A stretch of DNA of 64,000 nt, from NCBI GenBank assembly GCA_913055615.1, contig CAJXKK010000012.1, positions 1 through 64,000 of the forward strand, in the 5' to 3' direction. The notes beneath the pieces are model-generated. The model saw only the letters and a program-made list of their open reading frames with translations, did no database searches and had not been told where the DNA came from. Positions 18,709 to 27,384 of this stretch are shown here, piece after piece. The translations under genes were made by a program, and so were the position numbers. Source of the stretch: an uncultured Ectothiorhodospiraceae bacterium. GTDB taxonomy: Bacteria; Pseudomonadota; Gammaproteobacteria; XJ16; Halofilaceae. Every line of letters starts with the position of its first letter. Position 1 is the stretch's first letter.

Positions 18709-18780
18709 ATCGCACTGTGACCACTTATCCCCGGCCCGGTCGAGCACGTCCGCCGGCGCCGGTCATGCGAGGAGCAAGCA

Positions 18781-20028
18781 ATGCAACCCGATCTCTCCGG
18801 AATGGGCATTCTGGCCCCCACTCATGCGCCCGCGGCCTGCGAGCCGACCGCGGAAGAAAAGCACCAGATCCTGCTGGATCGCCTGCAGCAGGTACGGCAG
18901 GAACTCGCGCGCCGCGATATCGCCGCGGCCGTGATGTTCGATCCGGCCCACGTGCGCTACGCGACCGGCTCGCGCAACATGCAGATCTACAGTTCACGCA
19001 ACCCGGCACGCTACGCCTTCGTCCCGGCGCAGGGGCCGGTGGTGCTGTTCGAATTCTCCGGCTGCGACCATCTGGCGAAGCACCTGCCGACAGTGGACGA
19101 GATTCGCCCGGGCAAGGCGATCTCCTACTACTTCAACGAGCGCCGCACCGAGGAAGTGACGCGGGAGTGGGCCGAGGAAATCGATGACCTCGTTCGCCAG
19201 TGCGGTGGCGGTGAGCGCATTGCCATCGAGAGCGCGACCGCCGAGGCCGCTTTCGCCCTGAAGCGCTGTGGCTACGAGGTGCTGGATGCCCAGGAGCCGC
19301 TGGAGCAGGCACGCGCATACAAGGTGCGGAACGAGATCAAGATGATCCGCTCTTCGCTGCGCGCGGTCGAAGACGGTGTCCGCAAGCTCGAAAGGGCGAT
19401 CGAACCCGGTGTCACCGAGAACTACGCCTGGTCGATGCTGCACCAGCACATCATCGAAACCGATGCGGATTTCGTCGAGACGCGACTGATGAACTCGGGG
19501 CCGCGTACCAACCCCTGGTTCCAGGAGAGTTCGGACCGCGTGATCCAGAGAGGCGAACTGGTCGCGCTCGATACCGACGTGGTCGGTCGATACGGCTACT
19601 ATGCCGACTTTTCGCGGACCTTCCTGTGCGGGGACGGCGAAGCAACGTCAGGACAGAAAGAGCTGTACCAGATGTCGTACGACCAGATCTGTACCAACAT
19701 GAACCTGCTGCGCCCCGGCATGACGTTCCGGGAGTATGCCGAGCGCGCCTGGGTCATCCCGGAGGGCTACTGGAGTCGGCGCTACTTCGCGCTCGCGCAC
19801 GGTGTCGGCATGAACGGTGAGTATCCCTATATCGTGCACGGGCCGGATTTCGAGACCTCCGGATACGACGGGGTAATCGCGCCCGGCATGACCCTGTGCG
19901 TGGAGAGCTACATCGGGCACGAGGACGGTGGCGAGGGCGTGAAGCTCGAGGAGCAGCTCTACATCAACGAGGATGGAGCGGTGGAGTTGCTTTCCGACTA
20001 CCCGTTCGAACCGCGCCTGCTGCAGTGA
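18781..20028 (+). CDS. Second M24-family DddP-like metalloenzyme
   Basis: 415 residues, paralogous to the protein at 1240. Metal ligands D264, D266, D276, H340, E375 and E390 are conserved. At the recalled DddP catalytic Asp position it too has Gly (G346 in HGVGMNGEYP). GAGGAG lies just before the ATG. It follows the oxygenase gene by 122 bp. The two copies share the same substitution, so this looks like a functional subfamily and not decay. The substrate is probably a betaine-like or N-methyl compound. Confidence 0.85.
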   Translation: MQPDLSGMGILAPTHAPAACEPTAEEKHQILLDRLQQVRQELARRDIAAAVMFDPAHVRYATGSRNMQIYSSRNPARYAFVPAQGPVVLFEFSGCDHLAKHLPTVDEIRPGKAISYYFNERRTEEVTREWAEEIDDLVRQCGGGERIAIESATAEAAFALKRCGYEVLDAQEPLEQARAYKVRNEIKMIRSSLRAVEDGVRKLERAIEPGVTENYAWSMLHQHIIETDADFVETRLMNSGPRTNPWFQESSDRVIQRGELVALDTDVVGRYGYYADFSRTFLCGDGEATSGQKELYQMSYDQICTNMNLLRPGMTFREYAERAWVIPEGYWSRRYFALAHGVGMNGEYPYIVHGPDFETSGYDGVIAPGMTLCVESYIGHEDGGEGVKLEEQLYINEDGAVELLSDYPFEPRLLQ

Positions 20029-20062
20029 GGCCGGCCGTTTCGACCCGGCCCGCACGGCATCG

Positions 20063-20504
20063 GGGGAACCTGGCCGGGCTGGCCGCGGCGGTCACGAGGA
20101 CCGGACCGTCGCCGTCCAGTTGGCGCGCGGCATGCGCGGCGGTGGCGGTATCCGAACAGATGATCTCGCCGCTCCGTGCGCCCGGTCTCGAAGAAACGCG
20201 GCAGCAGATCGTTGTCGTTCGAGATGAGCACCGGGCGGCCGACGGGCAATCCGAGGCGCCGCGCGACATCCCCGGCGAGGATGCGGCCGAAGTTGCCGGT
20301 CGGAACGACGTAGTGCACGGGCCTCCTCGCCGTTCGACCGGGCTGAGGACCATGCGTAGTCGCCCCCAAAGCCGATCGAGTGTCTCCGGGGCCAACGACT
20401 CGATCGCCCCGGGGACGTACAATCCGCCATCCGTGCGAGTCCCGACAACAGCGTGCCTGCGAACCCGTGGCGCTCGTCGCACCCCGCGTACTGTCGTATT
20501 GCAT
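20063..20504 (-). pseudogene. thrC: Threonine synthase (thrC) remnant, frameshifted and internally deleted
   Basis: Read on the minus strand, pieces of threonine synthase appear in order but in different frames. They are the start MQYDSTRG (from 20504), then LLSGLAR and TDGGLYVP (around 20411-20431), the core motif VPTGNFGRILAGDVARRLGLP, NDNDLLPRFFETG, and the C-terminal TAAASPARFP (near 20063-20071). Only about 440 bp remain of a gene normally about 1.3-1.4 kb, and at least two frameshifts are needed. It lies in the 588-bp gap between the M24 gene and soxB. A functional thrC must be elsewhere. Confidence 0.8.
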
Positions 20505-20616
20505 GCGCTCCGCGAAAATCCGTTATGCCGGAATTTGATCCGAAAAATTGGACCACGTACGGTAGCGACCCTATGCCTGTAACCGGTCGCCGATACCGTC
20601 GCAGAAAGCACGAGGA

Positions 20617-21885
20617 ATGAACCCGGCGATGAAACGCTACTCCGCCTGGAAGCTGTTCACGCACGCGCTGCGCGGACACAAGGATTGGCCCGAGGCGTGG
20701 CGCGCGGCCGAGCCGAAGAAGCACTACGACGTCGTCATCGTCGGCGGCGGCGGGCACGGGCTCGCCACGGCGTACTACCTCGCACGCAACCACGGCATCA
20801 CCAACGTGGCCGTGCTCGAGCGCGGGTGGATCGGCGGCGGCAACGTCGGGCGCAACACCACCATCGTGCGCTCGAACTACATGATCGATGGCAACACGCC
20901 GTTCTACGAGTGGTCGATGAAGCTCTGGGAAGGGCTGTCGCACGACCTGAACTTCAACGTGATGCTGTCGCAGCGCGGGCACGTGATGCTCGCGCACAGC
21001 GCCGACCAGATGCAGGCGCACGTGCGCCGCGCGAACACCATGCGCGCGCACGGTATCGATGCCGAGATCCTGTCGCGCGACGAACTCCGGCGCGAGGTCC
21101 CGGATCTCGATTATTCCGACGAGGCGCGCTTCCCGATCCACGGCGCCATCGTCCAGCGTCGCGCCGGCACCGCGCGCCACGACGCGGTGGCCTGGGGCTA
21201 CGCGCGTGCCGCCGATCGCCTCGGCGTCGATATCATCGAGCACTGCGAGGTGACCGGCTTTGTCGAGGAGGGCGGGCGCGTGACCGGCGTGGAGACCACG
21301 CGCGGGCGCATCGGCGCCGGCGCCGTCGGCATGGCCGTCGCGGGTCACACCAGCGAGCTCGCCCGCAAGGCGGGCCTCGAGCTGCCGATCGAGAGCCACG
21401 TCCTGCAGGCCTTCGTCACCGAGGGCATCAAGCCGCTGATCGATCAGGTGATCGTGTTCGGCGCGGGACACTTCTACATCAGCCAGTCGGACAAGGGCGG
21501 GCTGGTCTTCGGCGGCGACCTCGACGGTTACAACTCCTACGCCCAGCGCGGCAACCTGCCGGTGGTGCACAACGTTGCCGAGATCGCGCTGGCGATCGCG
21601 CCGCACCTGTCGCGCCTGCGACTGCTGCGTCACTGGGGCGGGGTGATGGACATGACGATGGACGGCAGCCCGATCATCGCGCGCACGCCGCTCGATCGGC
21701 TCTACCTCAATGGCGGCTGGTGCTACGGCGGCTTCAAGGCCACGCCGGCCTCCGGTTGGACGTTCGCCCATACCATTGCCCACGACGCCCCGCACGAACT
21801 CAATGCCCCGTTCACGCTCGATCGTTTCCGCGAGGGCGTGCAGATCGACGAGGGCGGTTCCGGGCCAGTGCCCGGCCACCACTGA
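20617..21885 (+). CDS. soxB: Sarcosine oxidase beta subunit
   Basis: 422 residues. An FAD-binding motif VVIVGGGGHGLATAYYLAR at 39-57, the WIGGGNVGRNTT loop and H188 (GTARHDA), the expected covalent FMN ligand, identify SoxB. It carries the catalytic site that oxidises sarcosine to glycine. CGAGGA precedes the ATG. It is the first of four genes in the order soxB-soxD-soxA-soxG with gaps or overlaps of under 15 bp, the classic heterotetrameric operon. Confidence 0.95.
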   Translation: MNPAMKRYSAWKLFTHALRGHKDWPEAWRAAEPKKHYDVVIVGGGGHGLATAYYLARNHGITNVAVLERGWIGGGNVGRNTTIVRSNYMIDGNTPFYEWSMKLWEGLSHDLNFNVMLSQRGHVMLAHSADQMQAHVRRANTMRAHGIDAEILSRDELRREVPDLDYSDEARFPIHGAIVQRRAGTARHDAVAWGYARAADRLGVDIIEHCEVTGFVEEGGRVTGVETTRGRIGAGAVGMAVAGHTSELARKAGLELPIESHVLQAFVTEGIKPLIDQVIVFGAGHFYISQSDKGGLVFGGDLDGYNSYAQRGNLPVVHNVAEIALAIAPHLSRLRLLRHWGGVMDMTMDGSPIIARTPLDRLYLNGGWCYGGFKATPASGWTFAHTIAHDAPHELNAPFTLDRFREGVQIDEGGSGPVPGHH

Positions 21886-21898
21886 AGGACGGCCCGCG

Positions 21899-22180
21899 AT
21901 GCTGCGTATTCCCTGTCCCTTCTGCGGCGAACGCGACCACGCCGAGTTCAGCTACGGCGGCGACGCCAGAGTGCAGCGTCCGGCGCTCGACGATCGCTCG
22001 GAGGAGCGCTGGTACCGCTACGTGTTCCTGCGCGATAACCCGCGCGGCCCGCATCGCGAGTTCTGGCAGCACGTCGGCGGCTGCCGCGCGTGGCTCGTGG
22101 TCGAGCGCGATACCGGCAACCACGAGATCCTCGACGTGCGCTTTGCCGCGGATGCGATGAAGGAGGCCCAGTGTGAGTGA
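21899..22180 (+). CDS. soxD: Sarcosine oxidase delta subunit
   Basis: 93 residues, as expected for SoxD (about 90-100). The N-terminus MLRIPCPFCGERDHAEF has the CxxC of the delta-subunit zinc site, and the second region EFWQHVGGCRAWLVVERD is conserved. It starts 13 bp after soxB and overlaps the soxA start. Confidence 0.95.
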   Translation: MLRIPCPFCGERDHAEFSYGGDARVQRPALDDRSEERWYRYVFLRDNPRGPHREFWQHVGGCRAWLVVERDTGNHEILDVRFAADAMKEAQCE

Positions 22181-25136
22181 GCAGAGGGCGCGGCTGGCCC
22201 GCGGCGGACGGATCGACCGCTCGCGGATCTGCACCTTCACCTTCGACGGGCGGACGTACACCGGCTGCGCCGGCGACACGGTCGCCTCGGCGCTGCTCGC
22301 CAACGGCGTGCACCTGGTCGGGCGCAGCTTCAAGCTGCACCGCCCGCGCGGCATCGTCGGCGCCGGCGTCGACGAGCCGAACGCGCTGCTCACGCTGCGC
22401 GGCGGCGGGCGCACCGAACCCAACATCCAGGCGACGATGGCCGAGCTGTACGACGGCCTCTCGGCCGTCAGCCAGAACCGCTGGCCCTCGCTCGCGCTCG
22501 ACGCGCTGTCGATCAACGGTCTGTTCTCGCGCTTCATGCCGGCGGGCTTCTACTACAAGACCTTCATGGGCCCGACCCGCGGCGCCTGGATGTGGTTCGA
22601 GCCGGCGATTCGGCGCGCTGCCGGCCTCGGCAAGGCCGCTCGCGAGCGCGATCCGGATCGGTACGAGCGCGAGCACGCATTCTGCGACGTGCTCGTCGTC
22701 GGCGCCGGCCCGGCCGGTATCGCCGCCGCGCTCGCCGCCGGGCGGGCCGGGTCCCGGGTGTTGTTGCTCGAGCAGATGGCGACGGCCGGCGGCGCGCTGC
22801 TCGACGAGCGCACTGACAGCCACGCCGAGCGCTGGCGCAGTGAGCACCTGGCCGAGCTCGAGGCGCTCGACAATGTCACGCTGATGACCCGCACCACCGT
22901 GTTCGGTGTCTACGACGGCGGCGTGACCGGCGCGCTTGAGCGGGTGCACGACCACGAGCCCGAGCCGCCGCGCGGGCAGCCGCGCCAGAGGCTCTGGACC
23001 GTCCGGGCGGCGCGCACGGTATTCGCCGCCGGATCTACCGAGCGGCCGCTGCTGTTCGGCGACAATGACTGCCCGGGCGTGATGCTGGCCTCGGCCGCGC
23101 GGCGCTACCTGAACCACTTCGGCGTGCTCCCGGGCAGGCGGGTCGTCGTCCACGCCAACAACGACAGCGCCTACGCGGCGGCCGGCGAGTTGCGCCGCGC
23201 CGGCGCCGAGGTCACGGTCGTCGACCGGCGGGAACAGCCGGCCCCCGATGTCGGCGCCGCGCTGCGCGCGGACTCCATCGAGTTGATATCGGGGGCGCGT
23301 GTCGAACGGGCTCACGGCCGCCATCGAGTGCGCGCCGTGACCGTCGCCGACGCGCGCGGCACCCGCCGCCTCGACTGCGACCTCGTCTGCGTCGCCGGGG
23401 GCTGGTCACCCAACGTGCACCTGGCGTCCCACCTCGGCCATCGGCCCGTGTACGACGCTCGCGTCGGGGCCTTCGTGCCGGACACGTTGCCGGAGGGCCA
23501 GTTCGCGGTCGGTACGATGACGGGGGAGCTCGACGACGCCGGGGCCGTCGCCGTGGGCTGGCGCGCGGGCCTGGCCGCCGCCGGGCAGACCGATGACGAG
23601 CGCGCGCCGGCGCCGCCGGCGACGGCCGCGGCCTCCGGCTGGGTGCACGCGCACGGCAACGGGGAGGCGCCTCGCGGCGGTCCCGGCAAGACCTTCGTCG
23701 ACCTGCAGAACGACGTCACCGACCGCGACGTCGCGCTCGCCTTCCGCGAGGGCTACCGCTCGGTCGAGCACCTGAAGCGCTACACCACGCTCGGCATGGG
23801 CACCGACCAGGGCCGCACCAGCAACATCAACGGCTTGGAACTGATGGCCGGCCTGCGCGGGCAGTCCATCCCCGAGACCGGGACGACGACCTTCCGCCCG
23901 CCGTTCACGCCCGTCGCGCTCGGTGCGCTGGTCGGGCGGCGTACCGGCCGCCACTTCCGGCCCGAGCGGCGCACCCCGATGCACGACTGCCACCGCGAAC
24001 GGGGTGCGGAGTTTGTGCGGGCCGGGCAGTGGCTGCGGCCGCGGTACTACCCGGAACACGGCGCGGACGTCGACACCGCCTACGTCGCCGAGATGCGCGC
24101 GGTCCGCGAGGCCGTGGGCATGGTGGACGTCTCCACCCTCGGCAAGATCGACGTGCAGGGCCCGGACGCGCCCGAGTTCCTCAACCGCGTCTACGCCAAT
24201 GGCTGGCTCAAGCTGGCGGTCGGTAAGGCCCGCTATGGGGCGATGCTGCGCGACGACGGCCTCGTGTTCGACGACGGAACCACCTCGCGCCTGGCCGAGC
24301 ACCGTTACTTCATGACCACGACGACCGCCGAGGCCGGGCCGGTCATGAGCTGGCTCGAGTTCCTGCTGGACACCGCCTGGCCCGACCTGCGCGTGCACGT
24401 GACTTCGGTCAGCGACCAGTGGGCCGGGGTAGCGGTCGCCGGCTCGTCCGGCGGCCATGTCCTGGCGGCGGCGCTCGATGGCGTCGACACGAGCGACGAC
24501 ACGCTGCCGCCGATGGGCGTGCGCGACGCGACCACCGACGACGGCCTGCCCGTGCGCATCCTGCGCGTGAGCTTCTCCGGCGAGCGCGCTTACGAGGTGT
24601 ACACGCCGGCCGGCTACGGCGCTCACCTGTGGGAACGGCTGATGGCTGCCGGTCAGCCGCACGGCATCGAGCCCTACGGCACCGAGGCGCTCGGCGGCCT
24701 GCGCATCGAGAAGGGCCACCCGGCCGGGCCGGAGCTCGACGGGCGCACGACGCTCGACGACCTCGGCCTCGGGCGCATGGCGCGCCCGAACAAGCCCTTC
24801 GTGGGCGACGTGCTGCGCCACCGCCCCGCGCTCGAGAGCGAGGATCGGCGCCGGCTCGTGGGCCTGCAACCGGTCGAGCCCGGTGCGCGGCTGCGGGCCG
24901 GGGCGCTGGTGTTCCCCGACGGCGCGCCGGTCGAGGGCCACGGCATCGGCCACGTCACCTCGGTGACCTGGAGCCCGACCCTCGGCCACTACGTCGCCCT
25001 GGCGCTGGTCGCCGGCGGCCCGGCGCGCGAGGGCGAAATCGTCGCCGCCGCCTCGCCGGTCCACGGCGAGCACGTGCGCGTGCAGGTCGTCCCGGGGGTA
25101 TTCCTCGACCCCGAAGGAGAACGCATCCATGCCTGA
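22173..25136 (+). CDS. soxA: Sarcosine oxidase alpha subunit
   Basis: 987 residues from a GTG start with AAGGAGG upstream (22160-22166). Order of domains: an N-terminal ferredoxin-like segment (FTFDGRTYTGCAGDTVASALLANG), a pyridine-nucleotide domain (VVGAGPAGIAAALAAGRAG), and a C-terminal GcvT-type folate-binding half with KFD-like DVSTLGKIDVQGPDA. The alpha subunit binds NAD and tetrahydrofolate, so the methyl group ends as methylene-THF. It overlaps soxD and soxG by 8 bp each. Confidence 0.95.
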   Translation: MSEQRARLARGGRIDRSRICTFTFDGRTYTGCAGDTVASALLANGVHLVGRSFKLHRPRGIVGAGVDEPNALLTLRGGGRTEPNIQATMAELYDGLSAVSQNRWPSLALDALSINGLFSRFMPAGFYYKTFMGPTRGAWMWFEPAIRRAAGLGKAARERDPDRYEREHAFCDVLVVGAGPAGIAAALAAGRAGSRVLLLEQMATAGGALLDERTDSHAERWRSEHLAELEALDNVTLMTRTTVFGVYDGGVTGALERVHDHEPEPPRGQPRQRLWTVRAARTVFAAGSTERPLLFGDNDCPGVMLASAARRYLNHFGVLPGRRVVVHANNDSAYAAAGELRRAGAEVTVVDRREQPAPDVGAALRADSIELISGARVERAHGRHRVRAVTVADARGTRRLDCDLVCVAGGWSPNVHLASHLGHRPVYDARVGAFVPDTLPEGQFAVGTMTGELDDAGAVAVGWRAGLAAAGQTDDERAPAPPATAAASGWVHAHGNGEAPRGGPGKTFVDLQNDVTDRDVALAFREGYRSVEHLKRYTTLGMGTDQGRTSNINGLELMAGLRGQSIPETGTTTFRPPFTPVALGALVGRRTGRHFRPERRTPMHDCHRERGAEFVRAGQWLRPRYYPEHGADVDTAYVAEMRAVREAVGMVDVSTLGKIDVQGPDAPEFLNRVYANGWLKLAVGKARYGAMLRDDGLVFDDGTTSRLAEHRYFMTTTTAEAGPVMSWLEFLLDTAWPDLRVHVTSVSDQWAGVAVAGSSGGHVLAAALDGVDTSDDTLPPMGVRDATTDDGLPVRILRVSFSGERAYEVYTPAGYGAHLWERLMAAGQPHGIEPYGTEALGGLRIEKGHPAGPELDGRTTLDDLGLGRMARPNKPFVGDVLRHRPALESEDRRRLVGLQPVEPGARLRAGALVFPDGAPVEGHGIGHVTSVTWSPTLGHYVALALVAGGPAREGEIVAAASPVHGEHVRVQVVPGVFLDPEGERIHA

Positions 25137-25752
25137 GATCCGCTCGGCCCTCGCCGCCGCCTACCAGCCCGGCCGCTACCCGGCGGACGCCGAGCCGGGC
25201 GTGCACCTGCGCGAGCTCACGGGCTGGGATCTGGTCCAGGTCGCGGCCTGGCGTGGCCGCTTCGAGGCCCTGTGCACCGCGACCGGGCAGGCGCTCGGCA
25301 CGGCGCCGCCGAGTGCGCCGAACCGTTGTGCGCGCGCCGACGACGTCGAGATCCTCACCACGTCGCCCGGTCGCCTCTGGTGCCTGGCGCCGGCGGGTGA
25401 CGAGCGCCTGGTCGCGCTCGAAACCGCCATCGACGAGGATACGGGCTGTGTCACCCACATTGGCCACAGCCATGCCCGCGTTCGCCTGGCCGGCCCCGCC
25501 GTGCGCCGGCTGCTGGCGCAGGAACTCGCGCTCGACCTGTCCGCCGAGGTCTTCGGGGCCGACATGATCGCGCGTACTTCGCTGCATCACGTCTCAGTCG
25601 TGCTCCAGTGCATCGACGCCGATCCGGCGACGCCGACCTTCGACCTCTACCTGCCCCGCACCTTCGCCGGCAGCACCTGGGAATACCTGCTGGATCTCAC
25701 CACGCCCCACGGCTACGAGATCCTCGAGCGCACGGTACCGGCCTCCAGTTAG
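25129..25752 (+). CDS. soxG: Sarcosine oxidase gamma subunit
   Basis: 207 residues, the usual SoxG size, with a GcvT-like fold and conserved LTGWDLVQVAAW and SHARVRLAG regions. Its start overlaps the soxA stop by 8 bp, closing the soxBDAG operon. No glyA, purU or folD gene follows, unlike several other sox operons. Confidence 0.92.
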   Translation: MPEIRSALAAAYQPGRYPADAEPGVHLRELTGWDLVQVAAWRGRFEALCTATGQALGTAPPSAPNRCARADDVEILTTSPGRLWCLAPAGDERLVALETAIDEDTGCVTHIGHSHARVRLAGPAVRRLLAQELALDLSAEVFGADMIARTSLHHVSVVLQCIDADPATPTFDLYLPRTFAGSTWEYLLDLTTPHGYEILERTVPASS

Positions 25753-26044
25753 GCCGATGCCCGTGGCCACCGATGTGGTCGATGGGTTCGAACGTGTTGC
25801 ACTCAGAGTTCGCACAGGAACGCAAAGCCGCAAAGAAGCTTGATACTGAGGGCTTCCGTGATGCCAACCACGCCTGCCAATGGTACGGCGAGTTCTTCCC
25901 GACCATAATCGCCGACCGCACCAGGGGCTGGCGTTGTTCACCCACGAAGATGTCCATACCGGCCGCCGCGACCGCGATGTCCGGTTCATCAGAACCATCG
26001 AACGTCTGCGAGACGCTGCAACGGCGATCGACTCGCATGGAAGC
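25753..26044. other. Unassigned 292-bp gap between soxG and a convergent gene
   Basis: No gene is convincing here. Open frames exist on both strands but show no recognisable domain, and codon pattern differs from neighbours. A stretch near 25806-25840 with GCAAAGCCGCAAAG resembles common intergenic repeat text. No clear terminator is visible. Confidence 0.4.
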
Positions 26045-27151
26045 TCAGTCGGGTGACTGCGGTGGTACGAGCACGAGCTTGCCCGCGTATCTTTTGGCGA
26101 TGAAATCTTCCTGCGCCTGGGCAATCTCGGCCAGCGGGTAAGTCCTTGCGACGAACGGGCGGACCCGACCCTGCTCGATGTACCGCACGATGTTGTCGAA
26201 CACGACGTCCTCCTGGAACGTGCAGCCGTAGAAGGTCAGGTCCTTGAGGTAGAGCGTGCGCACGTCGAGTTCGACGACCGGGCCGGCGATGGCGCCGGCC
26301 GTGGCATAGCGGCCGCCCCGGTCGAGGGCTTCGATCAGTTCGGCCCATTGCTCGCCCGCCACGAGATCGATGGCTACGTTGACACTGCCCGCGCCCAGGG
26401 CCTCGACGAGGTTCTCCCCGCGTGGCACCACGTGATCAGCGCCCAGGGCAAGGATCTCCTCACTCTTCGCCGCGCTCGCAACGCCGATCACCTCGGCGCC
26501 GCGGCACTTCGCGAGCTGGACGGCCGCCGAGCCTACTCCGCCGCTCGCCCCGGTGATGATCACGCGATCCCCCAGGCCGACCCATGCCCGGTGCAGCATG
26601 TTCTCGGCGGTCGACCAGGCGCAGGGAATGGAGGCGAGGTCGGTGTCGCTCCAGTCACAGTCCACCATCCAGGTATCCGCCGCTGGGGCCTTCGTATACT
26701 GGGCGAAGCCGCCGTCGCATTCGGATCCCAGTGACCAGCACTCGTAAGGGCGAAAGTCCACGGGGGCCCGCAGCATGTTGCGGACGAGCACGCGCTCGCC
26801 AATCCGTGCAGGATCGACACCGTCGCCGACGGCGACGATCCGCCCGCAGCAATCGGTCCCCTGGATACGCGGGAACTGGAGCGGTACGCCGGACCAGGTC
26901 GCGTCCCGGGTCTCGGCCTCTTCGAAGCCGGCGGCGCTGCCGGTATTCGTATCGCCGCGAACGCGCTTCGAGTACCAGCCGATGCGCGTATTGATATCGG
27001 TGTTGTTCACGCCGGCGGCGGCGACGCGGATCAGGACCTCACCAGCGCCGGGCCGCGGCACCGGGATGTCTTCGCGATAGACCAGCTTGTCCATACCCCC
27101 GTGTCCGGTCAGTTGAACGGCCGCCATCGTGTCGGGTAGCTGTGTGGGCAT
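26045..27151 (-). CDS. Zinc-independent alcohol dehydrogenase / NADPH:quinone oxidoreductase-like protein
   Basis: 368 residues from the ATG at 27151, chosen because GAGGAG lies 5 bases upstream on the minus strand. It is a medium-chain dehydrogenase with a GroES-like N-terminal part and a cofactor motif ITGASGGVGSAAVQLAKCRGAEV of the quinone reductase branch. The second region GTDCCGRIVAVGDGV is typical. It is divergent from the MttB-type gene at 27385, with the double GTATAC site between. A role in the hydroxyproline-betaine pathway is suggested by position only. Confidence 0.82.
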   Translation of the reverse strand: MPTQLPDTMAAVQLTGHGGMDKLVYREDIPVPRPGAGEVLIRVAAAGVNNTDINTRIGWYSKRVRGDTNTGSAAGFEEAETRDATWSGVPLQFPRIQGTDCCGRIVAVGDGVDPARIGERVLVRNMLRAPVDFRPYECWSLGSECDGGFAQYTKAPAADTWMVDCDWSDTDLASIPCAWSTAENMLHRAWVGLGDRVIITGASGGVGSAAVQLAKCRGAEVIGVASAAKSEEILALGADHVVPRGENLVEALGAGSVNVAIDLVAGEQWAELIEALDRGGRYATAGAIAGPVVELDVRTLYLKDLTFYGCTFQEDVVFDNIVRYIEQGRVRPFVARTYPLAEIAQAQEDFIAKRYAGKLVLVPPQSPD

Positions 27152-27303
27152 GAATCTCCTCGGCGTTTCAGTGGCTTGATCCCGGAATCGACGGGCAATC
27201 GTGCCGTGTGGCACCGGCGGAAGCCTGGCCCGAGGTCATCGTGGCGGCAACCCTGGCAGGGCGCGAGCCAATCGGGACTGGCGCGCCAGGCCCATCTTGC
27301 CGA

Positions 27304-27326
27304 TAGTATACAAACTGTATACAATT
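27304..27326. promoter_or_regulatory. Candidate GntR operator pair GTATAC-N5-GTATAC (site A)
   Basis: GTATAC occurs at 27306-27311 and 27317-27322, spaced 11 bp, followed by AATT. The same arrangement with the same spacing and a following AAT occurs at 34480-34496, in front of the GntR/FCD regulator gene. FadR-type GntR proteins bind short palindromes of this kind. It lies 59 bp before the MttB-type start and 153 bp before the divergent oxidoreductase. Confidence 0.6.
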
Positions 27327-27384
27327 ATTTCGATGCTGGATGATACCGGACACCGCCTCCCGGGCGCGCCATGAGGAGAGCAAG

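Noticed and set aside
20092-21882. Minus-strand frame covering soxB and the thrC remnant
   Set aside because: Most of it is the shadow of soxB; only the segment beyond 20400 carries real ThrC residues, recorded as the pseudogene.
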